Shown: in pieces, positions 24,769 through 38,252 of the stretch | Position numbering within the stretch: position 1 is the first letter of the stretch | Layout of the letters: every line of letters starts with the position of its first letter | NCBI GenBank assembly: GCA_020744425.1 | Contig: JAGMUV010000002.1 | Location: 4,012,501 to 4,076,500, forward strand | Reading direction: 5' to 3' | From: Dactylonectria macrodidyma | Taxonomy: Eukaryota > Ascomycota > Sordariomycetes > Hypocreales > Nectriaceae | DNA: 64,000 nucleotides | Program-made: the position numbers and the translations under genes | Notes under the pieces: model-generated | Database searches by the model: none | What the model was told of the DNA's origin: nothing | What the model saw: the letters and a program-made list of their open reading frames with translations, nothing else

Positions 24769-24830
24769 CACAGCGGGCATAGCGGGCACAGCGAGCACAG
24801 CGAGCACAGCGAGCACAGCAAGCACAGACA
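24769..24830. repeat. 9-bp minisatellite (CACAGCGAG-like)
   Basis: About seven direct copies of a 9-bp unit, CACAGCGGG/CACAGCGAG/CACAGCAAG, with no spacers. It is not a CRISPR because units abut directly. Confidence 0.85.
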
Positions 24831-25951
24831 GCGCACCTGCACAATTCAGGTATGCCTCAGAGAAATGCCCCTCGGGCTTCCGTGCCACCACCATGTCACC
24901 CCATTCTCTCGCTCATCTCGCCCATCTCGCTGAGACGTGGTGCCATGGCCTATCTCGGAGCCTCTGCCGGCTAACCCAGAGCCCCGGGACGCAAGGGACA
25001 CCCTGAAAAAAGAAACCCTTATTCTCGTACTTTCTTGCCTCGGGACAAGGCAAGCCCGGCGCCCTCAACCTCAAACAACGTTAGAGATTGATGATCAATT
25101 GCCGAGATCAGGGACAGCTCTTTCTATGAACCTGACATAGCGTCCTTGAGCCCGCGCAAACTTATCCACTTTCGTCATCGGCATGTCCTGTCGAATGGCA
25201 TGACGGATGCCCTAGCCAGGATTGACAAGGACGAGTTGAGGATGCGGTGAGTGACAACGGACAATAGAATCATACAACATAGCAGATGAGGCCTACGTCC
25301 TCAGGTCCTGATGACCCGCATCTAGACGGAGAGAGTTGTACAGAATAGTTCCCACCTATCGCAACCCCATGTTAGTCCAGAGTCCAGACTCGACCGGGTT
25401 CAAGCTGGGGAGAGAGACGTGAACTGCATTCTCGTGCCTGCGTAGCAAGGTATTGCGAAGCCATTGTCCAACCATGATAAATCAAACTCATTTGGAAGCC
25501 GTTGGGAAACGGCAGCTAGGACCTACTGATGTATCCAGCTGTAAAAAAGAAAAAGAAAAAGAAAAGAGAAAGAAAAATTTGGCCATTAGCCACAAGAGAG
25601 ACGCATCAGAATCACAAAATCCCTTCCTAATTCCTAGTTTGAAAGTCCAAATCAACAAACCTCCCTTTGTTTGCCGTCGTTTTGCCGGTAACGCACCCAC
25701 TAGCACCAGCCACTCAGCCAATCACGCGACACGAACTGCGACACCATTGGCCTCAGCGAGAGAGTGGTAGCCTCTCCAAGTTCTCACCTCACTTCGGAAA
25801 GCTTCCTGCAGCCTGCACTCACGCCACGGCAAAGGCTGTATCAGGAATAAGAGTGCGGTGAATGGTTGCATTTTTGTGCTCCATGTAATTTTAAGTTTGC
25901 ATATTTTGGATACCCTTTGTGATTCACGCACCTCTTTGTCCTCAACTCCTC

Positions 25952-28900
25952 ATGACTTCTGACAAGATGCCACTGATCCTGGACAATCCCATGCCCGTGG
26001 GTCTCAACGATGTGGATGACCTGTTTGGTGACGGCGTTGGCCTTTCCATTCCTGTGAGATCCCAGAGCAAGCGGCTGCATCAGAGGATGGACGAGCTAAG
26101 AAGCCGCGGATGCTGCCAGTATGTCCACGTGTTGCCCCAATCTTGACGAAACTATCACAGCTGACGTTAACGCAGATCAGTGGCCTGGTCCAAGACAGGC
26201 ACAATTGCGTCCATTACTCCAGACGGTCTAGCCGTTGAGCTTCGCTACCTCCAGCGAAACCCAGAAAATGGCTCCTGGGACCTCAGCGAACCGACTCCGT
26301 GTGACCTTGTCAGCGGCTCGCCCACGATCCCCATCGTTCACCTAGCATGGGCCGGGACAAGCGTTCCAGACCTAGCTGTCATTGACTCCGTAGGCCGCGT
26401 ATCTATTCTCAGCTGTTCGATATCCCTCAACCATGCGCATATTCAGCGAAAATGGGATTCAGATTCTGTTGATGAGATGCATGGCATCATGGGTGCTTAC
26501 TGGCTTAGCATCGCGCCAAGCAATCAACAGGTATGCCATCGAACCAGGGCGCAAGTTAATTCTCATCTAATTATTTCAGTCATACAACGTCATGCATGGA
26601 CCTGCCAACAAGCATGGAACTGGTTATACGTATGAAAGCTCTTTCGTACATGCTGTGGGCCCGAATCACCCAAACCCGAGCAAAAGTGCTCTATTCACTG
26701 TCACTTCAAATGGAACACTCAGGATGTTCTGGTCGCAAGCCAATAACAGGATCGAGGAGACTACAATGGAGCTCGAGAGTGTCAACTTATCAGATGCTCG
26801 GGTAACTCACGCCGCCTTTGCTTCAGAAAAGAGTAGGTCATCTCCGTCTCCCAGGCTTGTGACCAAGTGCTAACAATCATCAGAGTTCTTAATACTTGCG
26901 CTTGCCACCACTTCAACGGAGCTAAGCGTAGTCAAGATTGATGTCTCATGGGGCGTGCCAAACCAGTCCGATAAGAACAATCCTCCACAGGCCAAATTCC
27001 TCAATCCATCTCTTGTTGAGAGGCACTTGTCAGCCACAAGCTGGCTACAGCTCGAGGGAAACGATGGCAGTAACGATGCAAACATGTCCGAGCTCTCTCA
27101 TTTAGAGGTTCTTCCGTCATTGATGGACCACACGGGTAAAAACACAGCACCTCCGATGGTTGTGGCGATCAGGTCTCGTGCCCCGAGCGACGGATCCTAT
27201 CAGATGGCACAGAGCATTCTCGATCGCTGGGAAGCGATTGAGCATCGGCAAAACTTGCACAACGGATTTGAACAACTAGGAAACCGCCGTAATAGCATTA
27301 CTTCAGAAGGCCCCAATGGCATGCAACTCCGCAAACTCGATCCCATCATTTTCAACAAAATCGTTATCGGGCTCCACATCGTCAATTTTGGGAAGGCATT
27401 GGTGCTGGCATTCGCCGACGGGTCGGTAGAGCACAGAGACCGATTTACGTTTGAAGAGTTGTATACTACGGAAGATAGGGCCAAGGTGATGAACCTTCGG
27501 CAAGCTGGTTGGACTTTCGCAGATGAGGGACCATGTGCGTTTCTCTTCCATCTTCTCCGACGTTCTGGTGCATTTTAAACTAACGCTCATATAGGCCAAC
27601 AGATGGCCTTCTCGCCGACCTATTGCTCCATGGTTCAGATGGGTGATGATGGGAAAGTGAGGTGGAATAAGTTGCATTACCCCCCGGGGGACATTGGGAA
27701 TTCAAATCAGGACGGTGAGCACTCAAACTTCGGTGCTACGGGGCCAACAGACTGACGAGATACAGCGCAATATTCCGCCAGTGTTGCTGCCTTGACCGTA
27801 ACAACAGCTCCAGCGATATTCTACCAAAACAACTACGATGACATCCTTGCCATTGCGAGACCGTATACAACGAAGAAGAGTGAGTACTGTGCGCCAGCCA
27901 GGCAACAAAACACGCAGCTTAAAAGACTAGGATTCACCCAGGATTGGATTACCGAACTTATCCGGATCCTGAAAATTCAGGTCGATTACTCAGAGGACAC
28001 TCATCACGACGCCCTTGTGAGGAATGGCTCGCTGCAGTCATGCTTAAGCATTATGAACGCCTTGGGATTCCGAGGAGACTTTAATCCCCGGTCCTTCCAG
28101 GGCAAATTCTCAATGCTCTCTCTCAACGTTCGCAACGTGGTTGTATTAATCACCATTGCAAGTAATACTCCACTAACTGTCAGGGAGAAACTGAGCCCAC
28201 TGGATGAGCCTGGTAAGTTTCTCCCGATGTAATGTGAGAACCAATGCTTACCATTACATGCAGAGGTTGTAGAAACCCTTGCCGGTTGTGCCAAGTGGTC
28301 TTTGGACCTGCTCGCGTGGTTGATCGATTGCCTCTTTGAGCTGATGAACGACAATAAGTTCATGGAGCTCTTAATACCACAACGCTTTAACGAAATCGCA
28401 CCATACCTTCACGACAAGAACAACATCGCTCTTCACTTCTTACTTAGCTCATCTACCCGAGGTTTCCTGTCTGCGGTGTGCCGTCGCCTAGGGCACCTGG
28501 AGGCCCTCAGTACCAGAGCCATCGAGTTTTACAGAAGACAATCTGCGACTGCAGATCAATCATCATCGAGCAAAGCGGCGCCTCAGCTTCAACAAGCGTA
28601 CCAGAGGATGCAGCATGTCACTTCGTCGGGTCTAGTGAAGGTGGCCGAGTTTGAAAAGCTATTGACCCAGCTCGGCGCCGACATTCGACAGACTTATCAG
28701 GCCGTGCTCCCGTCACTCGTCAAGGCTCAGCAGCCTGCACTACAGGGAAAGCAGATTGACATGGCTGTCAAGACGACGCGTGTCCAGTTTGAGCTGGCTT
28801 TGCTTCTATCAGCATCTCCTCACCCACCGTTCCTCCAGATCATGCACAAGTTCTTCAACAAGGACCTCCGAGCATTCCGAGCCCTCACAGATCCTGCACA

Positions 28901-29177
28901 GTTGTTCTTTGCAAACTATGATCTGCTGGAGGTACAAGACGACAAACGCAGCTTGGCAGCGAAAAAGGCGAAAGGGATGACGTACGTGGACGTGTTCAAG
29001 CGATTGGAGATCAAACCGGGCCCAAATCAGCAATGGCGCAGATGCGCTAGGTGCGCGCGGGTTATGGAGGATGTGTTTGTGAGTCGGCCTGGGTTCTCAT
29101 TTGTGCTAGCCCAGCAGCGAAAATGTGCGTGCAACGGACTTTGGACATTGGTGCCCGGGAGCAAGTTATTGTCTTGA
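25952..29177 (+). CDS. MED16: Mediator of RNA polymerase II transcription subunit 16
   Basis: Mediator tail-module subunit (Sin4 in yeast) that links activators to RNA polymerase II. Eight exons: 25952-26118, 26176-26530, 26580-26832, 26884-27534, 27595-27714, 27766-27879, 27931-28212 and 28264-29177. All introns are GT-AG, 49-60 nt, and the joined frame gives 951 residues. The N-terminus carries MPVGLNDVDDLFGDG and then SVAWSKTGTIASITPDG, the start of the WD40-like propeller typical of fungal Med16. A helical C-terminal half includes FTQDWITELIRILKIQVDYSE and WSLDLLAWLIDCLFEL. The end carries a zinc-like set of cysteines (RRCARCARVMED and KCACNGLW). The 51-nt intron at 27880-27930 has no in-frame stop and a weak branch site, so it could be retained as 17 extra residues. 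ATG 25952 is the first in frame; 25967 is possible. Confidence 0.93.
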
Positions 29178-32100
29178 GGCCATGTATCCTGGTAGTGGCG
29201 TCCGAATAGTATCACAATTTTAATCTGGCGCTAGATATACGTTGTTACTATAGGCTATTCGGGTTGTTTCCTTGCATTACTAGTGTGACAGCTCGATATC
29301 AGGTACATGCAAAAGTCATTGGTCCGTAGTGGTGATGTTCTCGAGCATTGAGCTTCTAGCCATTGCCATGTCCCCTAGCCTCAACGCGGACAGGCCAAAC
29401 GTACAACAGCAGTGGGCAAGTTTGCGAGTTGTGTGTAAGTAGGAGGTAGGGAATAATAATCCATGTAGTGCTCCGTACGTTATTTTCAGGAGAAGTACCA
29501 TGAACCATGTTATGAGTGAGTGCGAGCGAGCTAACCATAGTATTACAAACCGGTCTCGGTACATATTATCGAATGGTGTGCGAGTGACACATTCCTTCAA
29601 CGTGCCGAGAACCGGGCGTCTGGCAAAAAGCAAACCTTGCAGAGCCGTACCGCCACCAAGCATAAGTTACATCATCGGGTGAGAGGGTGGATATTTGTCT
29701 AGCCTTAGATTTAATTACCCAAAATGTGGCGTGCAAGTGATATTGTTCAAGTGATGTGTCTTCAATATCAAGATTGGCCAATGAGGCCATGGATTTGGTA
29801 TGTCGGCATACCCTATAGCCGCCGAATTTCCGTATCAGGATGCGAGTCAGATAGAAGCTTAGCTGGATATGTAGGCGGGCTTTTAGAGTGGCTAGCGCAT
29901 GTGGAGAAGTCATAGACGCAGGCGCTACGAGAAATGCGTACAGTCACTTGTGCACCATTCAAATGATAACAGGTTCTAGGATAGATATACCCCATTCAAA
30001 CGATGCACACTCACAACATATCGTAATTAGTACGCACGCTGGATGGGAACACGAGCCAAGTGCTAAGTCAAATGGTTGGCGCTGTGACGCCACTCATTTC
30101 GATCGGCGTGGGGATGGCGCATCTTTGGCGCATCTTTGGACACAGCAGACCAGAGTTAGCGTGTTGCAGGTCGGATGGAAGATGGAAGGTCGGCTCGGGT
30201 TGCTGACGGGGGAATGTGTTGGTTCACTCCATAACATGCAAGTTGCTTACCTACCTATTTGGTAGGATATCAGGGGGTGGGACGCCTGGATGTAGATGCA
30301 TCAACAATTGCCTCGTGAAGCTCAATGAAAGCAAAAGTAGATCTCTCTCGGTAAATTAAGCATCCAGGCGACGCATGGACAATCGAGAGGACAAGATCCG
30401 TTGACCCATACAGCTGTGGGTTCATCCCGTCTCCTTTGCTACAGAAACCGGCGCGTGATGCTAGAGTCCTAAAGGGGATATGGCTTTGAGTTTAGTCAGG
30501 GACACTCCATTCCCAAGACCCAATCAAACTGCTCTGCTGGCGGCGATAGAGCCCATTTAGGTCGGTTGGCCCCCGGGTTCTATTTCACAGTGGATGGATG
30601 GATTTTGGCGCTTTGGTTCGGTTCATCAACCCCTCGACTCCTCGGCCCCTGTTCATCTCCTGCTCGAGCCTCAAGGCGACAACCGGAAGAGCAGCCGAGT
30701 GCAGCTGGCAACGATGATATTCTCGTTTCGCTTGTGGTAACCGAAACCACTGCAAAGACTGCGTGATGGGTTGCTGTGGCGGTTTCGCGTGCTGCAGAAA
30801 GGGGCATGGCGGGCGAACTTGTGTAGGAATAGAAGCAAAAAGGCGTCTTCGGATTGGCGATCAGGGGCCAGCCAGCTAACATGTACTACATACGTAGTAG
30901 TCTACAGTATCTTGTGCATCGACGACCCTTTCTTACCATTGTACCATTGTACCATTGTGCACTGGAGACTGTGATTGCGCCAATGTACATGCATGAACGG
31001 GGTCGATGGGTACCTACGGAAAAGCATAGATTCACCGACAAAAGAACAGATAAACATACCATAGTACATGTACTAGGGTCTAATCTCCAGACTCTTAGAC
31101 TTGCCACGCTAACAGCAATTGAGGTTGACTCCCGACTAAAAGCTGCCTAGGTAGTATAGTAATCAACTGCCGTCGCCTTGTATCCGAGTAATGTCGCCTG
31201 AAAATTCCGGGGGCGAGAACCATTCATCCTGGCCATAGGGACATGTTGTGTCAATTGTGTAGACCTGGAGGCGTCTAGGTCTGGATTCCCTGTCACCTGC
31301 GGGGAGCGGCAGAAGGTAGTGCAAGCCAATGACGAACCCCGAGGACGAAATGGCTGGCATATCTTATTAATGGAACATTAACCCTTGCCAGCGACGCGTT
31401 CGCGTTGACGCGCGGGAGTGTGATCTGGTGGGGAAAAGGCTGGATCCATCATCCAGCCGCCCGTCTGTTGGATGTACTGCAAATCTGTAGTGACTATGCA
31501 AGCGACGAAGAAGGCATGGTGTTGAACCTCATCAATTGCGCAATACAAATAGATGAGCTGACTGGAGGATGGACTCGAGAGTGGAACTGGACACAGGGCA
31601 CGGTTCATTGCCTCGTACGAAGGACGGTCCACGAGGGCGGTTGTGGTGGATGAAGCCAGGATTGCCCGAATTGTCCCCAGCGGCTAGTCCGGAACTCCGA
31701 TTACACACATGATTTAGAGGTGTTGCATGTACCTAAGTACCTGATTACCTACCTAGGTAGCATTATGACGGCTCAGCAGCACCTAGACGGGCGGCTACAT
31801 GCAGCAAACAATCCCCCATTGCCGCCGCTGTAAGCCACGCACAGCGTCCGTGGAACCTATTCCTTGCTTTTTAAAGCGCCGCTGGAGGCCATTCAGAGGC
31901 TGTGGCGATTCCATTCCCACTGGCAGTCAATCCTGCAACCTAAAACACTAACCTGCGCACGGGAAGAATTTGCAGGTTTTTTGTTTGTAAAACCGTCGCG
32001 TTCTGGTCGCAATCAATCCCACCTACTAATTCAATCACCAACCACCCACTGGCGCCAGCCATTTTCCGCGCCTCGCCCAAGCATCAAAGGCATTGATCGC

Positions 32101-33660
32101 CAGCTGCTCCATGTTGACCTTTCGCCTCTGCCCTCTAGCCCCCGACTTCTATTTCATCATCCCACAGCCAACCAGACGAACCCTCGCGCCCCCGGGTTTA
32201 TCCTTCAAGCAGGGCCGTCCGTCAAACAAGCAACCTGACTGCCAATCAATCAATATTCGCCGAGCAATCATCCCAACTGTGCCGCTCCGCCGTTCCACCC
32301 AACATCAGAAACCGGACGACAGGCCTCTCCCCAACTCAACCTAGCCTGCTTGCAGACGAACGACAGCTGTTCGCGCAAGGAGCGAGCCTGGGTCAGGCGA
32401 CGTCGCGCTGCGGCATAGCGAACTGCTGAAGAATTATCCCACGAGGTCCAGTCAATTATCCCAGCAGTCCAGTCGACACTAGAGGTTGCATGGCATCGCA
32501 GGTGGGCATCCCACTTTTGCTTCCCTGGCCCCCCCTTGGTCTCCTGCTTTTGGTTCCTGGTCCCTGACTGGGCCCCTGGGTGTCGAAGCAGGGATCTCAA
32601 CCGACGTCAGCTCCCCAGTATCGCTCAAAGCGGATGCTGTGCCCCTGAAGCACAGGGCTAGCTTGTCCAACGCTAACGCAGGAACGTCAACCATCGTCCA
32701 TCGCCCATCTCCCATTGGGGATTCGTGATTTTGGATTGGATTGGATTGCCTTGGTGCGGGCTTCTCAGCCGCGAAGGCTCACACTCGCCCTCCATTGCAA
32801 TATCACTGGTTCCCCCTCAACCAGAGTTTCTCGGACCGGCTCGTCCGGCTACGGCCACGTTTGGACGTTTATATTACGCCGCCCACGTATGCAGTACTAC
32901 CTACGTACCATACGTACCTAGGTATTTTGCATGGTCTGTACAAATTGCCACCCGCGCAACCGTCAGACACGCGCGTGTTCTCAGTGGCTGGTCGTTAGAA
33001 CAAGACTGGGGTCCCCCTATTTCTCCCCTAGCCACTCCTGCACTCCAAACTGAGGCTTTCCGGGGTCCCACAGCTGCAATCCCCACTGAACCGCTCATCG
33101 CTCCACTGGGCCGGCGCCTCGTCGTTCCCCCGTGGCCCTTTGTGGCGCCCCTATAAGCCACTAAATCACAACGAGCCGGGAGCCCTGGCCCAGGTACGGA
33201 CAGCGATACGTACGACCGGCCCTCTTGCCTTCTCCATCCATCCCGTCGCGACAGTCGACGACCTGCTTTGGCTCTAGGATCCGACCGAAGCTCATTTTCC
33301 CTCTTTTCTTCATCCCGCTCATACCGCCATCCCTTCGCTTCGTCCATCTCCATCACATGGGCCAAGACCAAGACCAAGATCAAGACCAAACGAGACCAAG
33401 CCCAATTCCGGTGATAAGACATTATTACTGGTTTACGCGCTGGGGGTCGCCAGTCACACGCCCTACGCTCTGGCACCCACCTCCCTGACCCTCTCACACG
33501 CCCCCTCTCCTTGTCCCGTATCCATTGGTTTGGATTACTTACTTGCTCCGTGAGATTGTTCAGAACTCCGTTGATCACTCGCCTGTTGTGCAAACTGCTA
33601 CTACGTACCGACCTTCACAATTGGTACTAGAACCATCATCGACAAGCTTCCATACCAATT
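29178..33660. other. 4.5 kb intergenic region upstream of the coiled-coil gene
   Basis: No gene is supported. The frame on - at 32901-33593 (230 codons) overlaps a competing + frame and has no domain. The segment holds perfect palindromes of the TACCTAGGTA type (31749-31760 and 32915-32924), a triplicated TACCATTG near 30936-30960 and a CAAGAC array near 33363-33396. The last kilobase probably contains the promoter and 5' leader of the gene at 33661. Confidence 0.5.
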
Positions 33661-36600
33661 ATGGAACCCGCCCAGGCCGCCGCCGTCCTCAACGGACCCG
33701 GGGTCCCATCATCCCCCTCGTCGACATATCCTGATACATACTCTGATACTTACCCAACTCCCTCCGACACTCTAACTGCCTCGCCTTCGTCTGGCCCTGT
33801 CGACTTCCACCCACCTCCATCGTCAGCCCACCACCAGAGTCACATTGACCGTCAGCTACCGTCTGCTTTGCCAGACCACACTGCATCTCGCACCCGATCA
33901 CAAACTGTCGAGTGCGTTTCCAGTTCCACCAGCCCTACAGCTTCCACATCTACTGTCGCCGCCGTCATCGCTCGTCCCTCGTCTGGCAAACCCATCAAAC
34001 GGAAGCCTCTCTCCTCTACGGCCTCGGCCCTCGCCCTGCGCTTCTCTTCCTCCGGCTCTCTGCTGCCATCACCACTCGAGCTGCCCAAGCCAGAGCAGAG
34101 ATTCGCAAGGTCCTGCTCGGTGGACAGCCCGACCCTCTACGAGTTTTCCCCAGCCGCTTGCGCTTCGCCGCTGGTGCGCCAGTGAGTATTCCACCCATTC
34201 CCAATCATGTCGCAACCCCTTGGACAGCCTTCCACACCTGCTTCCACGTGGAATCTCTTGCTGACTGGAATCTTCTTGCACAAGGCGACCCGACGCGAGT
34301 CTGGCTTCCCTAAGAGAAGCCTCGCCCGAGTCGCGAAGCATTCTAGCACCGGCTCTTAGCCCGACCACTTCAACATCCGACTTCTCTGACGTCTTGGATG
34401 GGTATGACGATCTGATTCCAGACGACAAATCAGATTCCGTACCAGACACGGCCCCGGAAACCGCGGCAAACAGCCGGGATCCCAACAAAGACCAGGCCGA
34501 GCGGCTCAACACCAACGACAAAGACTCCGCTCCCGACAACAAAGCCGTTGACACCAATATCATTGACGTGCACTCCGATACCGACACGGACTTCGTTCAA
34601 TCTGATAATCTTAATTCTAATTCACTCCCTGCGCCCATGTTAGCTCCGAAGCCAACACCACCTCACCTCAAGCTTGACCAAGTTAGCCTCTCGGTCACGA
34701 CAGACGAACTTCAGTCAGCCAGCAGCTCGCAATCGCCTGCATCGGCGTCGAGCCAATCGCCCCATCTGAACAAGCCGCTGCCCAAGTCACCGGGTCCGCC
34801 GGCCTCCCCGTTCGCTGCTCTCTTCAGCTGGGCAGCGCCGTCACCCTCGACTACGGAGTTCTCCTCTCTCTCAACACCCGTCTCGCCTTCGAGGGGCGGT
34901 ACAGCCAATGAAACTCCCTACTCAACAGCCACCAACTCCTTTGCTGAACTTTCAAAGTCCAATCCGAATGCACTTGGATACAGAGAATCATACCTATCAT
35001 TACCACCTACATCGACCCAAATAGAAGAAATGGAAGAGGAGCTGAAAGCCATCAGCGTCGAGCTGGCATCCTCCATCCGACGCGAGATGGACTTGGAGGA
35101 TCTAGTTGACCGACTACAAGAACAGATCAACAACCCGCAGGCTCCTGGTAAGAGGAGCAGCGATTACTTTTCTGACTCGGGCTACAGTTCGGCCAAAGTA
35201 AGCGAGGCCGACCAAGGCCGCGACGAGATTGAGAAGATCCAACGAAGATCAGAGCAGGAAAAGGCGTCGATCCGCCTTGAACTCACCAACAAACTCCAGG
35301 ATGAGAGGTCAAGAAGGAAAGCGCTCGATCAACAGATTAAGCAGCTTGCTGAGAGGGCCTCCCAGATCGACCTTGCGGAGATTAATAATCTGGATGCCAA
35401 TGGACGACTCAAGGAACTAGAGAATACCTGTGGAGACCTTAGGAGACGACTCTCAGAGGAGCGTACAGTTAAGAACAACTTTGAGGATCTTCTCGCTGCC
35501 CTCCGAGGCGAGCTGCATGAAGCATGCAATGAGAGAGACAATCTCCGCGACGAGGTTGTTCCTCAGCTGAGGGCTCGCGTCGAGGGGCTCGAAACCGAGG
35601 CTGCCGACTATTCCAACTTGACATATGAGTCAAGCAAGATGCAGCAAGAGCTCCATTCGCTCAAGAAGGAGAACGACAGTTTGCGACACAGCGCAATGTC
35701 GGGTACTTCGACACCCCCGATGAATCGAATGTCCCGCGCCATGTCCGGTGGTCTCGCCAGGTCTAATTCGGTGGCAACCGGCTCATTCCGGGGCCAGCGA
35801 CCTCCCGCCCTCCAGCTATCGAGGTCTAATAGCGTTAAAAACGTCCAGGGCGAGTCTCGTGAGGCACTCTCCGAGAGACTCAAGGATGTAGAGGCCCAGA
35901 GGGACGCGTTACACAGCGCCCTCAAGAACCTGCTCGACCGACAAGAATGCCAGAATCGTGAGAATGAGAAGAAGATCCGCATCCTCCAAACTGAGCGCGA
36001 GAGGCTCCTATCCGCATCTCCTCGGAGGGGTGGTTTTGAGCGAGACATCTCCAATTTGCGAACCGAGATCAACGTTCTCCGCCGTCGAGCCGAAGATGCA
36101 CTCGACCAGAAGTGGCAAGTCGAGAAGGGCTTGGGAAGTCTGAAAATGGACCTCGATAGAGCCGAGGAGGAGATCACGCTTCTTCGGGATCTCTTGAAAG
36201 AGAAGGATATCCTCATCCCCCCTTCGTTTGCTCGATCAAGCGGGTCCAGCAATGCCAGTGGCACATACGGCGACCCCGCTGGCCCCGTTACGTCGGCGTC
36301 ACTCGAGAAGGCTTATAAAGACCTCCAACAGGCTTACACCGAATCACTGGAGCGTATTAAGGAACTAGAGCTTGACACCCACTCAGATGAGAAGACCCAA
36401 TTCGCCATGCAACGCCTGGAGCGCACCCTTTCCGTGGCTGTCACCGAACGTGATGCTGCTAAACATGAGATCGACGCTCTAAAGACGCAGGTTGACAGCG
36501 TCAGTGCTAGCGAGACTAAAACGATCGCGAGCGAACAGGCCCTGGCAGACGAGCTCAGTGATTCGGCCCGTCGTGTTGGGGAACTGGCCTCTCAGATCCA

Positions 36601-37204
36601 ACATCAGCTTGCAACCAACGCTGCGCTCCGAGAGCGTCTTTCCGCTACCATTACTCGAGGCGAGGATGACCGCAAGACTAACTCGGACCGCATCGCTGAG
36701 CTTCAAGTTCGCCTCAAAGGCATGGAAGATCAGCTCATCGCCGCTCAGACTGCATCTGAGGATCGGGTCACCCGTCACGAAGAGGAGATTGCAGCCCTTA
36801 AAGAGGCCCACAACGAGCAACTTCGCCGCATGAATAGCAGCCCCGGCCTAGGAGGCTTCCGATCCCCTGGACTTTTGTCGTCCCGCAAGCCTTCTCTTCG
36901 GAGCCCTCTCTCTCCGAGGTTCCCACTCTCACCCCGAATTCTTAACGAGAAGAGCTTTGAGGACGCTGCTCAGATGGACGCGCTTCGAGACCGTGTTGTG
37001 GAGCTCGAGAAGGCCCTTGAGAGTGCCGAGGACGAGATGCAAGAAGTCGTGGCTAGGATGAGCGCTGCACAGATCGAGGTCCTGAATCTTCAGGAGGAGC
37101 GCGAGACTGCTGTGCGGGAAACCCGTCGGCTGCAGAAGATTGTCGAGCAAGAGCAAATGAAATCTTTTGAGGAGCGTTTCAAGTCGCTCAATGTCAGCGC
37201 TTGA
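33661..37204 (+). CDS. Large coiled-coil protein with disordered Ser/Pro-rich N-terminus
   Basis: 1146 residues in two exons, 33661-34181 and 34285-37204, with a 103-nt GT-AG intron. Residues 1 to about 410 are Ser/Pro/Thr-rich and probably disordered. From about residue 417 (TQIEEMEEELKAISVELASS) nearly to the end the sequence shows heptad patterns typical of long coiled coils, broken near 650-700 by a basic Ser-rich linker with two RSNSV motifs that look like phosphorylation sites, and near 1020-1060 by SRKPSLRSPLSPRFPLSPR. The make-up suggests a cytoskeletal, polarity or spindle-associated scaffold, but I recognise no named family. It could be mistaken for a myosin or Uso1 tail; no motor or globular head is present. 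The start ATG is the first in frame. Confidence 0.88.
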
Positions 37205-38252
37205 ACAGGGACAAAATAATGGGAGAACCCCTCGTCATTGGAGTATTGCACGGGAAGCACATTGCCTGTGCTCGCAAAAGGGTTGGTGCATTTAGCGAAA
37301 CGGAGTTCCTCTGATTTTCCCTATTTTTATACGGGAACACATCCATCCTGACCTGGCAAAAAGAGCGCCAGCCATTGAGACATTATGCAGCTGCTTTGCA
37401 GCTTTGGAGTGGAACTGAGTTTGGGCATTCACTTGGATTACTGGCACGCGCTTACATATGCGCACAAACATTGGGAACACATAATCGTTCGAAGGAGTCT
37501 TTTTGTTTAGCAGACGATTGCCTGCAAGCCACGCAAGTCACATACGCGTGCATCATACATAGGTACATACTTGAAAAGGAACATTGGGTATATAATGTCT
37601 TGTAGTACTTGCCAGACTTTTTGTATAGATAGATTGGGGAAGAGGAGGGAGGTCAAAGGCAGACTTATATAGCTGAGCGATGTGTATGACGCGGACAGCC
37701 CGACTGTCCATGTCCACGCCAATGTTAGTTCCTACCTTAGTCACAGTTTCCATGTCCTCGTGTATCGCACCTCGTGTCTATTTCTGATTCCACTCGTCTT
37801 GGCCCTGTTTACCAGCAGCATTTCTCAAGCTCCTCGGGTGTTCTATAGGTACCTACTGCCTCCCGACCTTTGTACTACCTATATATAAGGAGGTAAGCAG
37901 GTAGGTAGCATATGTGGGATCGTACTGAGGATCGGACACCTTTCCAGGAGTATGCTAGTCTAAGGAGGAAGCAGCGATCTGAATGGCCAAGATCTAGCGG
38001 AGATTGAATCTGGAACAGCATGTCGTTTCCATGCAACCTCATCGCAATGAATCCCCATACCCTTAACTACTAGTCCTTCGTTTACTTTGTTTCGAATCGT
38101 TGGCACATCGACTAAGCCAACGGCATGTTCAAGACCCTTCTATGCTTTACAAGACGTCACGACGATTCAAAGACTTACCGAGTGTTCTTTGAGTCACCAC
38201 GACGAGTCAAAGACAGCTGCATCAACCAACAACCACGGATGTTGCCGACACG
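37205..38252. other. Intergenic region
   Basis: Holds the coiled-coil gene's 3' end and the upstream region of the membrane-protein gene. A cluster of GTACCTAC/TAGGTAGG motifs lies near 37848-37908. Nothing else is recognised. Confidence 0.5.

Larger units (their letters stand above)
20641..25951. other. 5.3 kb gene-free divergent intergenic region
   Basis: This lies between the starts of the disordered-protein gene (-) and MED16 (+). It contains several small tandem repeats: AGCAAGCC-type 8-mers near 21507-21530, four 14-bp units at 22401-22456, a GGCTTC array near 24068-24100, a 9-bp array at 24769-24830 and an A-rich tract at 25542-25577. TAGGTAGG-type motifs occur near 21115-21170, 22680-22692 and 24112-24130. 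The longest frame (23454-23897, +) has no recognisable domain and is not called. Confidence 0.5.

Noticed and set aside
24769..24830. Possible CRISPR-like array
   Set aside because: Units are 9 bp and directly adjacent with no spacers; this is a fungal genome and a plain minisatellite.
32901..33593. 230-codon open frame on the minus strand
   Set aside because: Arg-rich, no domain, overlaps a competing + frame, and lies in the likely 5' leader of the coiled-coil gene.
35608..36264. 218-codon open frame on the minus strand within the coiled-coil gene
   Set aside because: Ser/Arg/Leu-rich antisense shadow of a heptad-repeat coding region.
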